NCBI GenBank assembly: GCA_001939145.1
Contig: LSRX01000499.1
Location: forward strand, 129,651-193,650
DNA: 64,000 bases
Reading direction: 5' to 3'
Source: Symbiodinium microadriaticum
Taxonomy: Eukaryota; Sar; Dinophyceae; Suessiales; Symbiodiniaceae
A program made the position numbers and the translations under genes. Positions within the stretch are counted from its first letter, which is position 1. Every line of letters starts with the position of its first letter. Shown one piece after another: positions 35,884 to 48,300 of the stretch. The notes below the pieces were generated by a model. It was not told the DNA's origin and did no database searches. It was given only the letters and a program-made list of their open reading frames with translations.

Positions 35884-36740
35884 ACATAAGTGGGTCGCTG
35901 GAGGCAGAACTGTGTGCATCTGCTCGGGTAGACTGTCCGAGTCACACAGCAGTGGGAGGGCTGTTGAGTCCTGTCGTGGACGTAGTGCTGCCAGCCACCC
36001 TAATGCGGGCTTCAAACGCTCATCGATCAAAAAGAAGTCCACATGACCTGATCGACAGGAGATTGGAATTAGGACACTTCCAAGTCCGCACTGTTGGGCC
36101 GTGCCGTGGGGTTGTCTCTTTCTGAGCGGATGCGACATTGATGGTTCTAAGCATTACATCATGCGATCCGGAGGTATGCGGTTCCAGCTAACAATTTCCC
36201 GAACTAGCAATATGACCCACATCGTGTTTCTAAGCAACAGCAAAGTTCCACTAATTAGCAGATGCCCAACTACCCAGAGACAGACGGATCCTCTTTGAAC
36301 GGATGTGTAGCATAGCCACCAAATGGGATGCACCTAGTCGATTTCAAGTGATAGCCTGTGCCATCATGGTTGTCGACAGCAGCTCGCCCAGCATCATTTA
36401 TCGAGGATGCTTGCATGGCTCCATCGAAGCAGTCGAGTTCGGCTGGCCCTGCACTCGTGAACCTAGGTCCAGGCGCATTGATTCACGGATTTCGCCTTGG
36501 ATCTGTCGTGGAGGCATGTATCGTGTGCATGCGTGTAAAGTTAACTGACGCAATCTGACTCTGATGCAGTGTTGACGCAGTCCACACATCTAGCAGCAAA
36601 CTGGCATGGAGGTTGATGGTGCATCTTTCAACGACAGGCTTGGGCAGCGAGTGCAGTTGCAGTGTCCGCTGATCCCTTTGCAAGGTTGGGCCAAGTAGTG
36701 GCTTTCTCCGAGAAGGAGACCGATTAAGTTGGGATTGCCA
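35884..36740. other. Spacer with no assignable gene
   Basis: Short + frames here (for example GPALVNLGPGALIHGFRLGS near 36445-36510) have protein-like composition but no known motif. They might be exons of the following unrecognised gene. Confidence 0.4.
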
Positions 36741-39700
36741 AAGGCTTTCGATTCGGAGTCTTCCAGACTTCGAGGATGGGGTCTTCAACGTGGCCCTGCT
36801 CAATGGCTCCACTCGCCAGGTCCGCATGCCACCAGTTAAGGTGGAGAATTACGTCGTGTCTTTATGCCGAAGCCTGCAAGTAGGCATGCCGTGCTAAGCC
36901 GTCACAATGAGTTGCAATCATCGGGTCAACTAGGCACGGCCGGATCAGATGAGGCAGAGCGAAGGTCCAGCTCCTATGTGTGGCAGAAGCGATTTGCTAA
37001 GCACAGCAACAGCGAGGCCGAAGACCTGGACACGGCTCTGCAGGCTTCGATGTGCTGCTGGGCCCGAGGCGAGGCAGTTCCGCAACACCGTGCTCTTCCT
37101 AGTCTTAGTCTTTGCCTTAAGCGGTCTCCGTTGGATACTCCTGCGATTTAAAATCTAGCAGCAGTTGCAGGCATCGACAGGACTTCTTGGCAGAAGAGGC
37201 AAAGCAGAGCCGAGTCTTCCCGTGGATGACACATTTACGCTGCAGTTCCTAGGACTTCTAACACTTCTAGTAGTGCCTACGATGAAGGCCAACGATTCTC
37301 TTCCTTAATGGCACCACACCGAGTGTCGCAGGTTGCTACGTGCCTGGTAGAGAAGGGTTTTTGCGTGCGCGTCCCAGTTCAGTCGCTGGCCCTGCATCTG
37401 ACATCTTCGGATCAGAGCGCATTTTCTCTCTGAGGTCTTAAAGATGTGCCAACCGCAGCAGGACCCGAAGCCAAGAGGTCGCTTCGTTGAGCCGTTCGGC
37501 GTCATTGCCATGCTCCACGCAGGAAGTGGAGCAGGCATTTGAGTACGTGAAGAGCTTGGCCCAGTAAGCCTCTGAGTTTAAGAAACCCATCCGAAAAGGG
37601 AAAAGACGCGAGTGCGGCTGTGCCAGGTCTGGGAAGCTCGATCGGCTTCCGGAAGAGGTGGAGGAGGGCTACCTCGGTGAAGGTGCCAGGTGCCAGGGCC
37701 GGGGTGCCATCTCCACAGCGCCTCGCAGACGCGCGCTGCGAGCTCTCTTTCAGGGCGCGTGTTGCCTGGATGGACCCAAGCGATCGGAACTCGTTGCAGG
37801 ATGCGGTGTTTTCCCTTGTGCTCTGGATGAAAGCTCTGCATGATAGCCCTGTGTCGGTGCCCATAGCGTTGTGGCTGCAGCGGAGCTTACCAAGCACCGA
37901 ACGACGATGAGTGGGTTCACAGCTTTGTGCAGGCTTAGATTCGTAGATTTTTAGCAGCTTCTGGCGGTTCTGGCGGTAGAGAGACTGCGCATACTGGAGC
38001 ATCGGGCGAGCAAGCTGATGCTCGGATTTGGCAAAGCTTGCAACAAAGGCATTAGTTTGGCCTCGAGAGCTCTCATAATATGCAGGCCGCCTACCACATG
38101 CTGAACATTTCAGTGAGACAATGGCAATGGAGCTGGCTTCAGTGCAAACGCTCGTGCAAGTAGCTTGGTGAAGAAATAACCTCGAGACTGGAGTGTGCAC
38201 ACAAAAGACTACTGACTCCGTGGATAGTAAGGAGGGCCAGGCTGCATGTTGTATTGTACAGTTATGTACAGTTGTCGCCGCTTTTGAATGTTGCCCCTCT
38301 TCTTGTCAAAGTAGGTATGTGTGGGTAGGTATTCAGTGGGCTCGGAATCGTGACTATGCCTGACTCGAGCGTTCAGTCCTGCAGGCATGTGACGGAGATG
38401 ATGAGGTGGATACTATGGCACATGATGTGAGCCTGTGCCATTGCTTATGCTAGACGGGGTCGATGATCTGCAGCCCAACCTGTGAAGAACTTCTGAGCAG
38501 GACGGCTTCATAGAGGAAATCCGCACGGCGCTCTCCGGCGGGTTCCAGAGTGCAACTTGTCAGAGAAGTACTGCTCTTTCCGCAAACCCTGTCTGCAATG
38601 AGTCTGCATTCGTACTTAAACCAGGCTGTCAACTCAGGGCTGTGCTGCGGTGGTACTGCTGAGCAGCACGTACATTGACGTACATGTCAGAACTTGGTTT
38701 GGGCTGCTGTGTTTGCTTGTGCCGCAGATGGGCCTTGGATCTGGGTGCTGTTTGCAAGCTCCCGCAGTGCATCCTTTCCGAGCTTCTGCTCTCAGGCACG
38801 CGTTGTTTTAGAAAGTGCAAAGGCCTGGGACTCAGCTATTCCGGGAAGCTTTCGGTGCAGCATCTTTGGCGATCTCTAAGGCCAAATCTGCAGGTGCGTT
38901 TGGTGAGAGCTCCTGGCACTGTCTGTCCGGTGTCCGGCCGTTCTCCAAAGTCGACCTCATCAGCCAGGTTTGCCTTGCGATGTCTGGTGAAGCTGGTCTC
39001 GGCTCCAGTTGCTCTGCGCTGAGACCTGAGAGCTGTTTGTTGAGAGCATTGTCATGGCCTTGCGGCTTCGTGGCAGTCCCTTGCGCGGCTCCACGTGGCT
39101 CCATTAGCTTCTGCATCGTAGCGTCCTACTCACAAGCAGGGGCTACTTCGCATCGGTATCGGAAGCATGATTTATAACATAAAGTTCTGTTCACTACCGC
39201 GTTTGACGACGTTTTCCTTTTGCTCCACGTGCATGTTTGGCGGCCCCAGCAGCGGGCAAGGCCTGTAGCAGGCCTTCCCATTCCGGCCTTCCTCTTTGCC
39301 AATCTGAGTCGCTCTCAGCGCAGGGGCTATGGGCCAGTGCCACAGCACTGATGTGGGGGCGGACACGCTTCTGGAGGCGAGAAGAGACTCCGCTGAGCTT
39401 GGGCCTAGCCGCCTAGCCGGGCCTAGCCTTTGATCCCAGGAGGAGGGTGCTGGCAGCTTGGTCTGTCGATCCCAGGCCGCCAGTGTCAGCTTGGAAGAGC
39501 CGTGCGAACTAGCCCTGAAGAGGCCAGAACCTTCCCACCTGTTCCGGGAAAAGCAACAGCCGTCGCCTTAGCAAAGTCGTCAAGGCTCAGGCGTGCATGT
39601 ACAGCCTGAACTTGTTCGAAGCAACTGGGAGGTGCTGGATTATGCATCTTCTGCATCTACGGCGGAAGAGTGCGCTTTCTTCCTGGAGCAGGCATTGTTT

Positions 39701-41000
39701 GACATCTTCGGTGTACTTTGAGCAATAAGGCGCTCAGTTCAGTCGGGCAACAGGCCTTCATTGACGGAAGGCAGCCGCGGTTCGTCTGCGCGTCATGCCC
39801 ACCATTGGGGTCGCAACTCATGACCTGTTCCGCACATTTCATGCTTCGGGACTTTGGCACCGGACCCGGAGGAAGGGAGAAAGGTGTCAAAACATGTCAA
39901 AACAAAAACAGCGGCTGATGCCCACGCAAGCCGATGCTGCAATGAGCGCACGTAGCAGCTCAGCCACCGCGCCGTGGCCGCCGTGGCCAAAGATCACGCG
40001 CAAGTCCAGCTTTAACTGCAGATCAGGTGTCCCAAATCGGTCTTGGAGGTCTTCGTCCAATGTGACATGTTCGGCTCGGGAACGCTTTCGTTTCTCAGCG
40101 GTGCATCTGTGCAACATCATGAACATGTTGTACAAAGGCTCTAAAAAGGCTATAGCATCGACGAGAACCATCTTATATTGCAGGTTGTAAGCGTTCCTGG
40201 TATTGATGATGCAATGCGCGCCTGTGCTCGAGCCTTGGAGCATCCTTGAACCCTTCCTTCTGGATGTTTGCTCATTTGGATTTCTTACTCTGAGGCTTCG
40301 AGCCGCCTGCCATACGTTCGGGTGTGGGTCGAGAGCGGTGGCAAGATCCTGGGAGAGGCGGTGCCAGGACGTTACCTCGATGCTCCAAATTTTGCACTGG
40401 TGCACGTCTCAGGTTGCTGAGTGGCCTTCCCGGCCAAGCAGCCACCCATCCTGGTGGACTGCCCAATTTTTTGGACACCGCCGTGCGTGCTTGAAGGGTA
40501 AGAGCATGTAAGAGCAAGAGCTCCCTGTAGAGCACCCTGACTGGACTCGAGCCAAGGTTCTCTGCTCGAAAGCTGGGCTTGCGAATGGTCGCCATCTCAA
40601 GCCTCAGGATCACGCGCAGTGCGCGAAGAGGGCGTCGGTGTCGCCTTGTAAGGCCGCCGCGGTTTCGGCAACCTTGCGGATAGAGCCACTCGATGTCATT
40701 CAGACTTCATCCAAGGGTGTTACAGCTCTCCGTTCTTTTTTTGATTTCCTTTTAACTATGTGGTGAATGCGATGACGACACCCAGGGTTTGCGACGGGAG
40801 CACTGTCCTTGGTTCTGCCCAGACGGACATGAAGGCACCGTGAATGCCTGGATCTCCGGGAACCGTTTCCTTCGACCTGTGTTTGAAGGACTTGAAAGTG
40901 CACCAAAGAATAGAACTTGCCGCCGACGTGCGGCCAGGACCTGCGGGGTCACAAACTCTCGAAGAAGCCAAACCCAAGCCCTGAGCCAAGCAGGAGTGCA
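36741..41000 (+). CDS. Unrecognised multi-exon gene or genes
   Basis: Several + segments look coding, usually after an AG acceptor. They are DFEDGVFNVALLNGSTRQVR (about 36772), then a hydrophobic end FRNTVLFLVLVFALSGLRW (37081-37135); QEVEQAFEYVKSLAQ (37519); MDPSDRNSLQDAVFSLVLWM (37771); WEVLDYASSASTAEECAFFL (39630); VVSVPGIDDAMRACARALEH (40186); and VRVWVESGGKILGEAVPGRY (40317), followed by DAPNFALVHVSG. The last two segments sit on the + strand under a long open minus frame (39887-40405), which I treat as a shadow. The DFEDG segment faintly resembles the strand after a PDZ domain, but it lies past the C-terminal exons of the protease. There may be two genes here. No function is assigned. 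Confidence 0.4.
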
Positions 41001-41204
41001 GAAGTCCTCCGTGGTCTTTCAGATTCTCGACTGCCAAGCCGTACCCCAAGACTCCGAATGCACACAAGGCACTTCTACACAGTTGTCTTGCTTTACACAA
41101 AAGCTGTCACGCCCTGCTTAGGCAGTTTTGAGACCCAAGTCTGTGCCCACCCCTCGGAGGAGCTTTGTGCGTCAACAAAGGGAGACTGCACAGGGAGGGC
41201 AGCG

Positions 41205-43435
41205 AGAGCCCTGTCCTAAGGTATTTGATTCGACATGGTGAGAGCGAATGGAACAAGGCTGCTGTAAGGGCTGCTCAGACTCGGCTCTCCACGCTCGAAG
41301 TGGCAGGCGCAGGGGAGCCTGAACTTACACGGGATGGTGCGCACCACAGACCATCCTCTATCCGCCAAAGGCCGCGATCAGGCGCCCCGGCCTCCCCCGG
41401 CAGTGTTGTGTTGTTGTGTGCTTCCCGGCATGCTTCGAGCGTAGGAGACGTGACATGCCGATGCTCTCAGGAACCATGCTACTTCGGAATTTATGTTCAG
41501 AGAGCTGTCATGCCCAAAGTCAGCAGTCACCACTCGAGCCGAAAAATCCTAGTTCGTACCTTCAGCGCTGGGCCTCAAGTCCTGACTGTCTTGAAAGGTA
41601 CTGCATCTCGCCACCCTGCTCTGCTCCCATGTCTGATTCGGGACCATCCATAGCTGTAAGCAAACTGCCATCGAGGCATGACTACAAGTGTTTAGACTCA
41701 CACCGTCTTCGTCGTCTGCTCAGTAATCAGGCTAACTCTCACCAATTTTACGTGCATTTTCGCCAGCTTTGTGTCTTTGGGCCCGACCTCAGTTCTGCAA
41801 GCAGTCTGCAAGTATACTTTCTCTCTCCTGTCACCTGTCCATAACACAGCGGCTCTGCCAGGCAGAGGCGCTGAGACATCTCTTGCAGATGGAGCTTGAC
41901 AAGGACGAGCCGGGGGGGCAGGCAGCGCGGGATGCAGCAACGTTTTTGTGGCGCCAGGCTGGTTCAGACGAGGCCGACCCAAGAGTAGCTCCGATGCTGC
42001 AGCCAGGGTTGATTTTGGCTTGGTCCTTAGCTTAGGGTCTTGGCGCGCCTTTTTTGCCGTTGCTCGGCTCATGGACAAGGCCTCACCCCTTGGCCGAGCT
42101 TTGCAAACCGCCATCATCGCCTACGGCCCCCTTGTCGAAAAGGCTCGTGACACCTTCCGCAAGAGACCGTGTTTCTACAACCACACTGGACAGGCGGGAC
42201 TAGGCCGGAATGAGCTCCACCCCCAGAGCGAGTCAGCAGTAGGGAGCCGCGGAGCTGGGCCGCTGAGCTTCAGGCTAGTGCTGGCTCCAAACTGCAAGGA
42301 CGGCTCCTTTGGCTTACGTAAAGCCGAGCTTCGTGCCGTGCCGCGGTGCTGCCGGAGGAAAAGCAGAACTTCGGTGGCCTGGATACAGTCTGCACGAAGC
42401 TGGGTGAGGCGCTGTCGAGCGCCTGTCCTCCCGCTCCTGCTTGCTCCCACCTCACGACATGGAGGACATTCTGCAGTCAAGCCAAGAGGAGCCCTGGTCT
42501 CAGAGGCAGCATCAGGAAGGGTCCACAAGGACATTTCGCGCAAGTCACCAGCGCGATTACTATGGGGACCACTCGTATTGAAGGGGCCAAAAGACAGTTG
42601 CGGAGAACTCATGTTTTGGCCCGCTGCTGACTGACTCCAAAGCCAAGGCTGCGAGCTCTGTACTCAGGGCTTGAGAAGGCAAGCGCGGCGGTGCCGAATG
42701 GCTCAGCTTTTTCCCGGACCGACGGCCCTGTAGGATAAGTTCATTGTAGACGCCTTCCGAAAGCTGCGCTTCGATGTGGAGGAGGTGGGCTCGTTTCCAC
42801 CTGAAAATGACTAACCAGACTGGCCAGGTCTTGGTCTATTCACTGTTCCAGGCCTGTAACGCGTGACAGGTGCAGGAAAGATGGTGGCCAGAAGGCCAAG
42901 CGGAGTCCACGGGGCAGTTGAAGGCCCCACTGCGCTGAAAGTGTGGATCGTGTGATCGTACAGGAGGAAAGAGAATCACTAGGACATGTCAGATGCGGCT
43001 GTGCCGTGTCCGATTTCGAAGAGGCCCGCATGCGGGAGTTTATGTACCAGCTTCTCTTCTCGCTGGGTGCTCGGCTCACAAGTTCCAAGTTTGAAAGATC
43101 AGGACGGTCGGACCATAGCTTTGCTTGGCGGAGACCAGTCCTTTGAAATTCTGGAGCCATGGAGGGTCCTTCTGCTCTCCAGAATGAAAATCTCCAGGGG
43201 GAAGTGTGGAGTCACATTGCGCAGAACCGCCAAGGTCTCAGGAGTCTTTGGTGATATTCGGGCATTCCCTCTTCTTCCAGCAGCTCATGCGTGAGTTTAT
43301 GTCGGACGACGTCAGGCCCATGCATGTTGAACTGACGGGCTTGGGGGGAGGCGGACCTCTGTCAGAATGTGTCAGGAAGTCGGTAGTCGGAGAACAGCTG
43401 AGCAAGTCCAAGCTGCCCAACTGTGGCGCCTGGAG
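41205..43435 (+). CDS. Phosphoglycerate-mutase-like histidine phosphatase
   Basis: The histidine phosphatase superfamily uses an RHG-motif histidine as phospho-acceptor and a second histidine in a GHS-type motif. Exon 1 ends RYLIRHGESEWNK (GC donor 41258). Exon 2 (41307-41381) reads AQGSLNLHGMVRTTDHPLSA then KGRDQ, with a GC donor. Exon 3 (41862-41957) starts AEALRHLLQ and ends FLWRQ with a GC donor, and exon 4 (42080-42142) reads ASPLGRALQTAIIAYGPLVE then K, with a GC donor. Phases are compatible. Later segments are EEKQNFGGLDTVCTKLGEAL (about 42350), FVDAFRKLRFDVEEVGSF (about 42740), FEEARMREFMYQLLF (about 43016), SLVIFGHSLFFQQLMREFM (about 43245, second catalytic His) and KLPNCGAW (about 43408). 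Order and spacing fit the family. The substrate cannot be predicted: it could be a metabolic mutase, a phosphatase, or a sixty-six-kDa-type regulatory phosphatase. The 5' end is not resolved. Confidence 0.82.
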
Positions 43436-43934
43436 CCAAGCCTTCAGAAGCGCGTTTCTTCCGGCCTCTCGCCATCTCCATGGAGAGAGGTCGTGCGGCT
43501 GCAGCTGGCCGTGGCCTCAGCACCGCCCTGCAAGGCAAAGCCCATTTTTGCGCGGAGTCAACTCCCCGCAGGACCCTTCGAGGATGCTCAGCGGCCCCTT
43601 CGTCGAGGCACGTCGGAGCGGCGACTTCGAGTCCGGATCAGCTCCCGTCCCCCCCCCCCCCGCTGAGGCCGAGCTCGTCCTGGGCACGGAGATGGCGACG
43701 GCAGGCCACAGTCTCTTTGCATTGAGGAGGGGTCCTTTTCAATGCAGTATAATCCCCCAGCCTGCAGATTCCTTCTCGCTGAGCAACTGTTGCCATGCGA
43801 GTGCGGATCTTCAAGACGAGCTGAGGCCTCGTCGTAATGCCTTGTCGGGCTCTCTGCCCCACAGCCCTCCCGCAGGATTGATCACGCCGTGTCCTTGAAC
43901 GCGAACGGCACGCTGCGGGGAGCTTGGGGGGCCT

Positions 43935-44408
43935 TTGCCAGCCATGTGTTGTGGAGTCGAGCCAAAAATGGAGCTAAGGGAGACTATTCCGGAGGAGGGC
44001 CCAGACGAGGCAGCAGTGGCATCTGACACTCCTGACCGATTTGGTTCTCCGTGCCAGGTTGGCCAGTCTTCCCCTGGACGCAGCCCCAAAGCTGAACCTG
44101 TCGCAGCTCTCCCAGCAGGCTCTCCGCCTGACCCCCTGCCAGCCACGAGAGAGCTCGGAGCCAGGACGTCTGTGTTTACTTGCGGCAAGGTTCGGAGGCT
44201 AGTGGTCCTAAAGGTCAAACGCGAGAGCTTTCTGGTTGCTGTCGAGCCTCCGCCGAATGTCAGATCCCGTCGCCCTTGCCACACAGGCGTGCAGGAACCC
44301 GTCACAAAGCCGAGCGGGCCAAACCAGGCGAGTCAGGCACCGGCGAAGCCGGCTGAGTCGCCGGGAAGGTCGACGAAGAAGCCCGCCAAGAAGTGCTGCC
44401 CCTTCTGA
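43935..44408 (+). CDS. Candidate C-terminal exon ending in KKCCPF
   Basis: An open frame of 157 codons encodes a proline/alanine-rich, low-complexity sequence with a short basic hydrophobic part (KVRRLVVLKVKRESFLVAVE). It ends PAKKCCPF and a stop at 44406-44408. The last four residues, preceded by lysines, fit a CaaX prenylation box (C-C-P-F), which would anchor the protein to membranes. It follows the phosphatase exons by about 500 bp on the same strand and may be its last exon, but the joining splice sites were not established. The frame could also be a separate small gene. Confidence 0.45.
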   Translation: MPAMCCGVEPKMELRETIPEEGPDEAAVASDTPDRFGSPCQVGQSSPGRSPKAEPVAALPAGSPPDPLPATRELGARTSVFTCGKVRRLVVLKVKRESFLVAVEPPPNVRSRRPCHTGVQEPVTKPSGPNQASQAPAKPAESPGRSTKKPAKKCCPF

Positions 44409-45379
44409 CCGCTTCGGACGGTCCTTTCAGAGTTGATGGATGTACCACCTGGTCTATCTGTGCTAGCTCCGACGTCCAATTTCTGTCCCAAGCGGAACTC
44501 TTTCCGGCTCATCAGCCAAGCAGGGGCCGGCGTTTTGCTGCGAGGTCCAGCTAGTCCTTCCAAAAGATTTAATATTCTCGTGATGGCATCCATAGCGCTA
44601 GCTGCAAAGGCAGACTGCGCCTTGGTCTTGTCCATGCCAATCCACTTGAATAGTCTTTTGCAGGCGGCAGTTCCCATTGGTGAACTTGTGGCTTGCTGAG
44701 ATTCTCCTCGATCAGCAATTCGGTGTGCAACAGGTAAGGCTGGTGCAAGGGCACAGCAACTTGCTGTGACAGCAATGAGAAAAAAGTCCGATTGGCCGGG
44801 CTACCAGGATTTCTGGGTTTCAGCAGAAGAACGAAGCTTAGGACTAATTCTTCATCATCGCAAGGCTGAGCCCTGGCGGCCGCAAGCTGCTGCACTCTTT
44901 GCAGATCTGGGTCGAGGCCGGGCAGCTAGGCCACTGCTAGACTCTCCTAGTCCTCCTCATGGGGCACCGGAAGATGTCGGAAGAGAGTGCTGGTGCTGGT
45001 GTCACCAGGAACAGTTGACGTCCCTTCCGCCGGCGTGCAGGCGCCGAGAACCAAGGATCTGTCATGATCTGTCTCAGGTGCTCTTGAAAGCGTTTCGTCG
45101 CAAGGAAAGAGGATGCAACCGCTACATATACTAAAAAGTAGATTTGCCGCGAAAGCTTAGGTTGCTGGTGAAGCTTGCAACTGCTCCATCCGGAGGCGAG
45201 ATGGATCAGCGAATGTCTGTACATGCCACTGCCTTTGCGGGCATTCTCCCCAGTCCAGGCGAGCTCAGCTCTTCGATGGGTGGCTTGAAGCTTCTGACGC
45301 GGGTGATGAACGTCACTGCCTCCGTTACACTCCGTTACCAAGATGATTCGTTTTTCTTCATATCCATCTGCCGCGAGGC
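44409..45379. other. Spacer with a strand-ambiguous open region
   Basis: At 44409-44700 both strands carry plausible frames: + LVMASIALAAKADCALVLSM, and minus MDKTKAQSAFAASAMDAITR. Neither has a recognised motif, so no gene is called. The rest is broken in all frames. Confidence 0.4.
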
Positions 45380-48300
45380 TTGGGCAATCCGAGCAGAGCA
45401 GCTGAGCGAGGAGGTCTCCTTGACAGTCTGGGGATGCGAACCAACTCGACTACCAACTCGCGGCCTGAGGCGCACGCAGCCATCGCGCAGGCTGTGGTGA
45501 GGGATTCCGTGCTGCCAGGCGCATGGGCGAGGCTCCCAGTTGGGACATGCATGGGCTCTGCTGAGCAGATTTTCCACTCAGGCCTTGGCAGCCGTCACCC
45601 TCGGCTCTTTCCCGGACTTGCTGACCAGCGAGGCAGGCTGCACGGCGAGCTGACACCTCATGTCAATGAGTCGTGCATCGCCGTGCGCCAGATGTCCAAC
45701 GCTGTCATCAAAGAGGCCGATGATGGGAGCCGTGATGATGCGGTTCTTCAAATGGCAAAGAGTCACCCGGCGGATATTGGATTAGATTCGGGTGTCTCAG
45801 ATAGTACGGAATCGAATGCTCCACACGAGTCTTGCGATTTCCGTCGACGACTGAGGCCTCGGTGTCGAATGTCAGCGTTTCCTGGTTCAACTTCGACAGG
45901 ACGGCACGGCAAGTAGTGGTAATCGTAAGGGCACATGCTGTGGCTGGCTTGTTGTTTATAGTTCACAGCTTGGGGACTGAAATGGTTCAGGGAATGTAGG
46001 GTTCATGGCAACCTTCGCATCAGTTGCTGCGGAGGGGGGTCGTGTAACCTGAGCCGCTTACGCTCATCGCTATCTAGATTTTAGAATGATGTGTCCCTGG
46101 GAGTAAGGTCTGGGCACCTATGAAACCAAGGCTGTTGGTAGACGAACCGGCAGTAGCGTGTTGTTTTGCAGTATCTGCAGCCTGCAGCTACGCCACGACA
46201 GTAGTAGTAAGGCTCAGTAAGGGAACCCAGGCTGAACTGGCAACATTCGCTCGCGAACTGCGTAATCGAGCTGCCTGGCAGGAGCGTGGCCGCCTGAAAG
46301 CAGCGGCGAAGGCCGTAGAAGCGACAGCACACGACCTTGCATGCAACTGCGACCGCCTTGCTGGTGTCGGATTTTTTGGGGATCAGGTCTTACAGCTTCA
46401 GGACCTATTTCCCGATGCGGGGTATCTCTGGCGGCAAGAGGCACTCAACTCTTCCGGGTTCTTGTTTTCCCTTGGGTTTGGGCGAAGGCTCTCGAGGCTG
46501 CCATCGAGAAAGGCGTCGTGTTCGCAGACCGCGCGGCCCTCGAATGAGACAGTGATAAACCTTGGCAGTGCTTGAGGGCGACGAGAAGCGGTGGTTGGAC
46601 TGGGATGCGAGGCAACCGCTCTTCACGCCGTGTGAGCGTTCGTGAGTGATTTTCGACCTGTCAGGAGGTGCGGCTGCGCGGCAGATGTGTGGACGGCCTT
46701 CTGCAGTGTGGCGAGGCCCGCAGTTGCAAGCTGTTACCAGTCGCATGGGTGTTAACGCTTCGTCACGCCCTGCATGGGTCGAGTATCTAGTGATTGTCAA
46801 CAATAGTTCTTGGGAATTCTCTGAGAGGCATGGTTCCTTGGCCAGGGTTTAGGAAGGTTCGGGGGAAGTGGTCGTTATGCAAAAGCACGGCCCGCACCCG
46901 CAGCGCAGGTGGAGCTGGCAGTTGACTTGGCGGATGCCTGGGCTGTTGGCATTCCTGAAGATGTGCGGAAAGCCAACGCAGAGAGGGCGAAAGCAGAGGC
47001 CGCTTTTTCGCAGCTGCTTTGGTGCAGTGTCATGTTTCCGGGCGGAGGTGCCCTACCTCCGCCTTCCCCCAGATGTCGACGTTCAACTGGTCGCTACGGA
47101 GGCCGAACACTCTTGAGGCCTTGGCTCGCAAAAACTGCTACAGAAACCGATCCCAAACAGGCCAGCATCGAGGGCATGCGAGGCATCCTCCTGGATGCAA
47201 GCGTCATCGGTGTAGACCTGGACATTCTCCTCGTCAATGAAGTTTCGGTCTGAGCCATTCCGACACTGTCCCTGCATAGGAGTGCAACATGGGTACGGGC
47301 GCGTCCCGATCCCAGGTCGCCTTTGCATCTTGCCGCTTCTGTCGGTTTGCAATTCCGAGGCCCACCCTCCTTCAGCTTGCCACTCTCTGTCAAGCCTTCC
47401 TGGCATCTCGGACGGGACACCGGACTTAAGGCATCTTAAGGCTCTGGCCTTGTCCTTCCTTGTCTCCAGGTTGATCTCCAGGTTGTGGGGAGTTGGCCGA
47501 GTTTCGCGACGGCAATGCAGGACTTGAAGAGACGAAGTGCAGTTCTGGGACCGTTTCACGGCTTCACTCTCCTTCTTTGGCGGACCTGGGTCGCAACACT
47601 CCGAGAAGCTTTTGAATGCTGCTCAGCTCATGATACATTTGTTATGCAGGTGTTATGGTTTTGATGCAGGCAAGCTTTGTCTGATGCATTAAACACAAAC
47701 CAGCACTCAATACTCCAAGATGAAGTCTCGATCCTGTGGTTGGAGCATGCAGTTCCCAAGCGGCGCGAACTGACCGTCCGTAACAGTGGAGTGTAGCAGG
47801 AACCCGGCACGGATTTGCAACATGAACCGGGCTGCTCCCGTAACACCGCCCCGCTGAAACAGTCTGGTGGGGATTGGGGGGGACCCTGAGCTCCCAGGAC
47901 ACTTTAAGACAGCTTGGAAGATAAAGCTGAAGCAAGCAGTCAGACGGCATAACGGTACAGGCACCCCGTACCACGCCGAAGAAGCACTGTAAGCTTGCCT
48001 ATTTGAAAATAGTCTTTGGCATTCCCGGCAAATGTTGACGAACGCCTTTTTTAATTATTTAGGGGAGCTGTTATAAAAGGGGGTCCTCGTCATGTCCTTG
48101 TACTTGTCGGTCGCACCGAGATCGGAGTATATCGGAGTGCTCGGAGGGCAGGGTCGGAACCTTGTCGGCAAGGACGTTTGCTCCGGCCCCGCGAGAAAAG
48201 TCGGCTTCGGAATTGCAGAAGACTTAGGCCAGAAGGAAAGCCCTGGTGCATTCGGCAGACATGTGGAGACATGTGGGAACGTGAGCCTTGTAGGCAAACT

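Noticed and set aside
37502..38200. 232-codon minus-strand open frame
   Set aside because: The + strand carries the convincing segment MDPSDRNSLQDAVFSLVLWM in the same place. The minus frame has no motif.
39887..40405. 172-codon minus-strand frame with plausible composition
   Set aside because: The + strand underneath has two better coding segments (VVSVPGIDDAMRACARALEH and VRVWVESGGKILGEAVPGRY), one after a clear TTGCAG acceptor.
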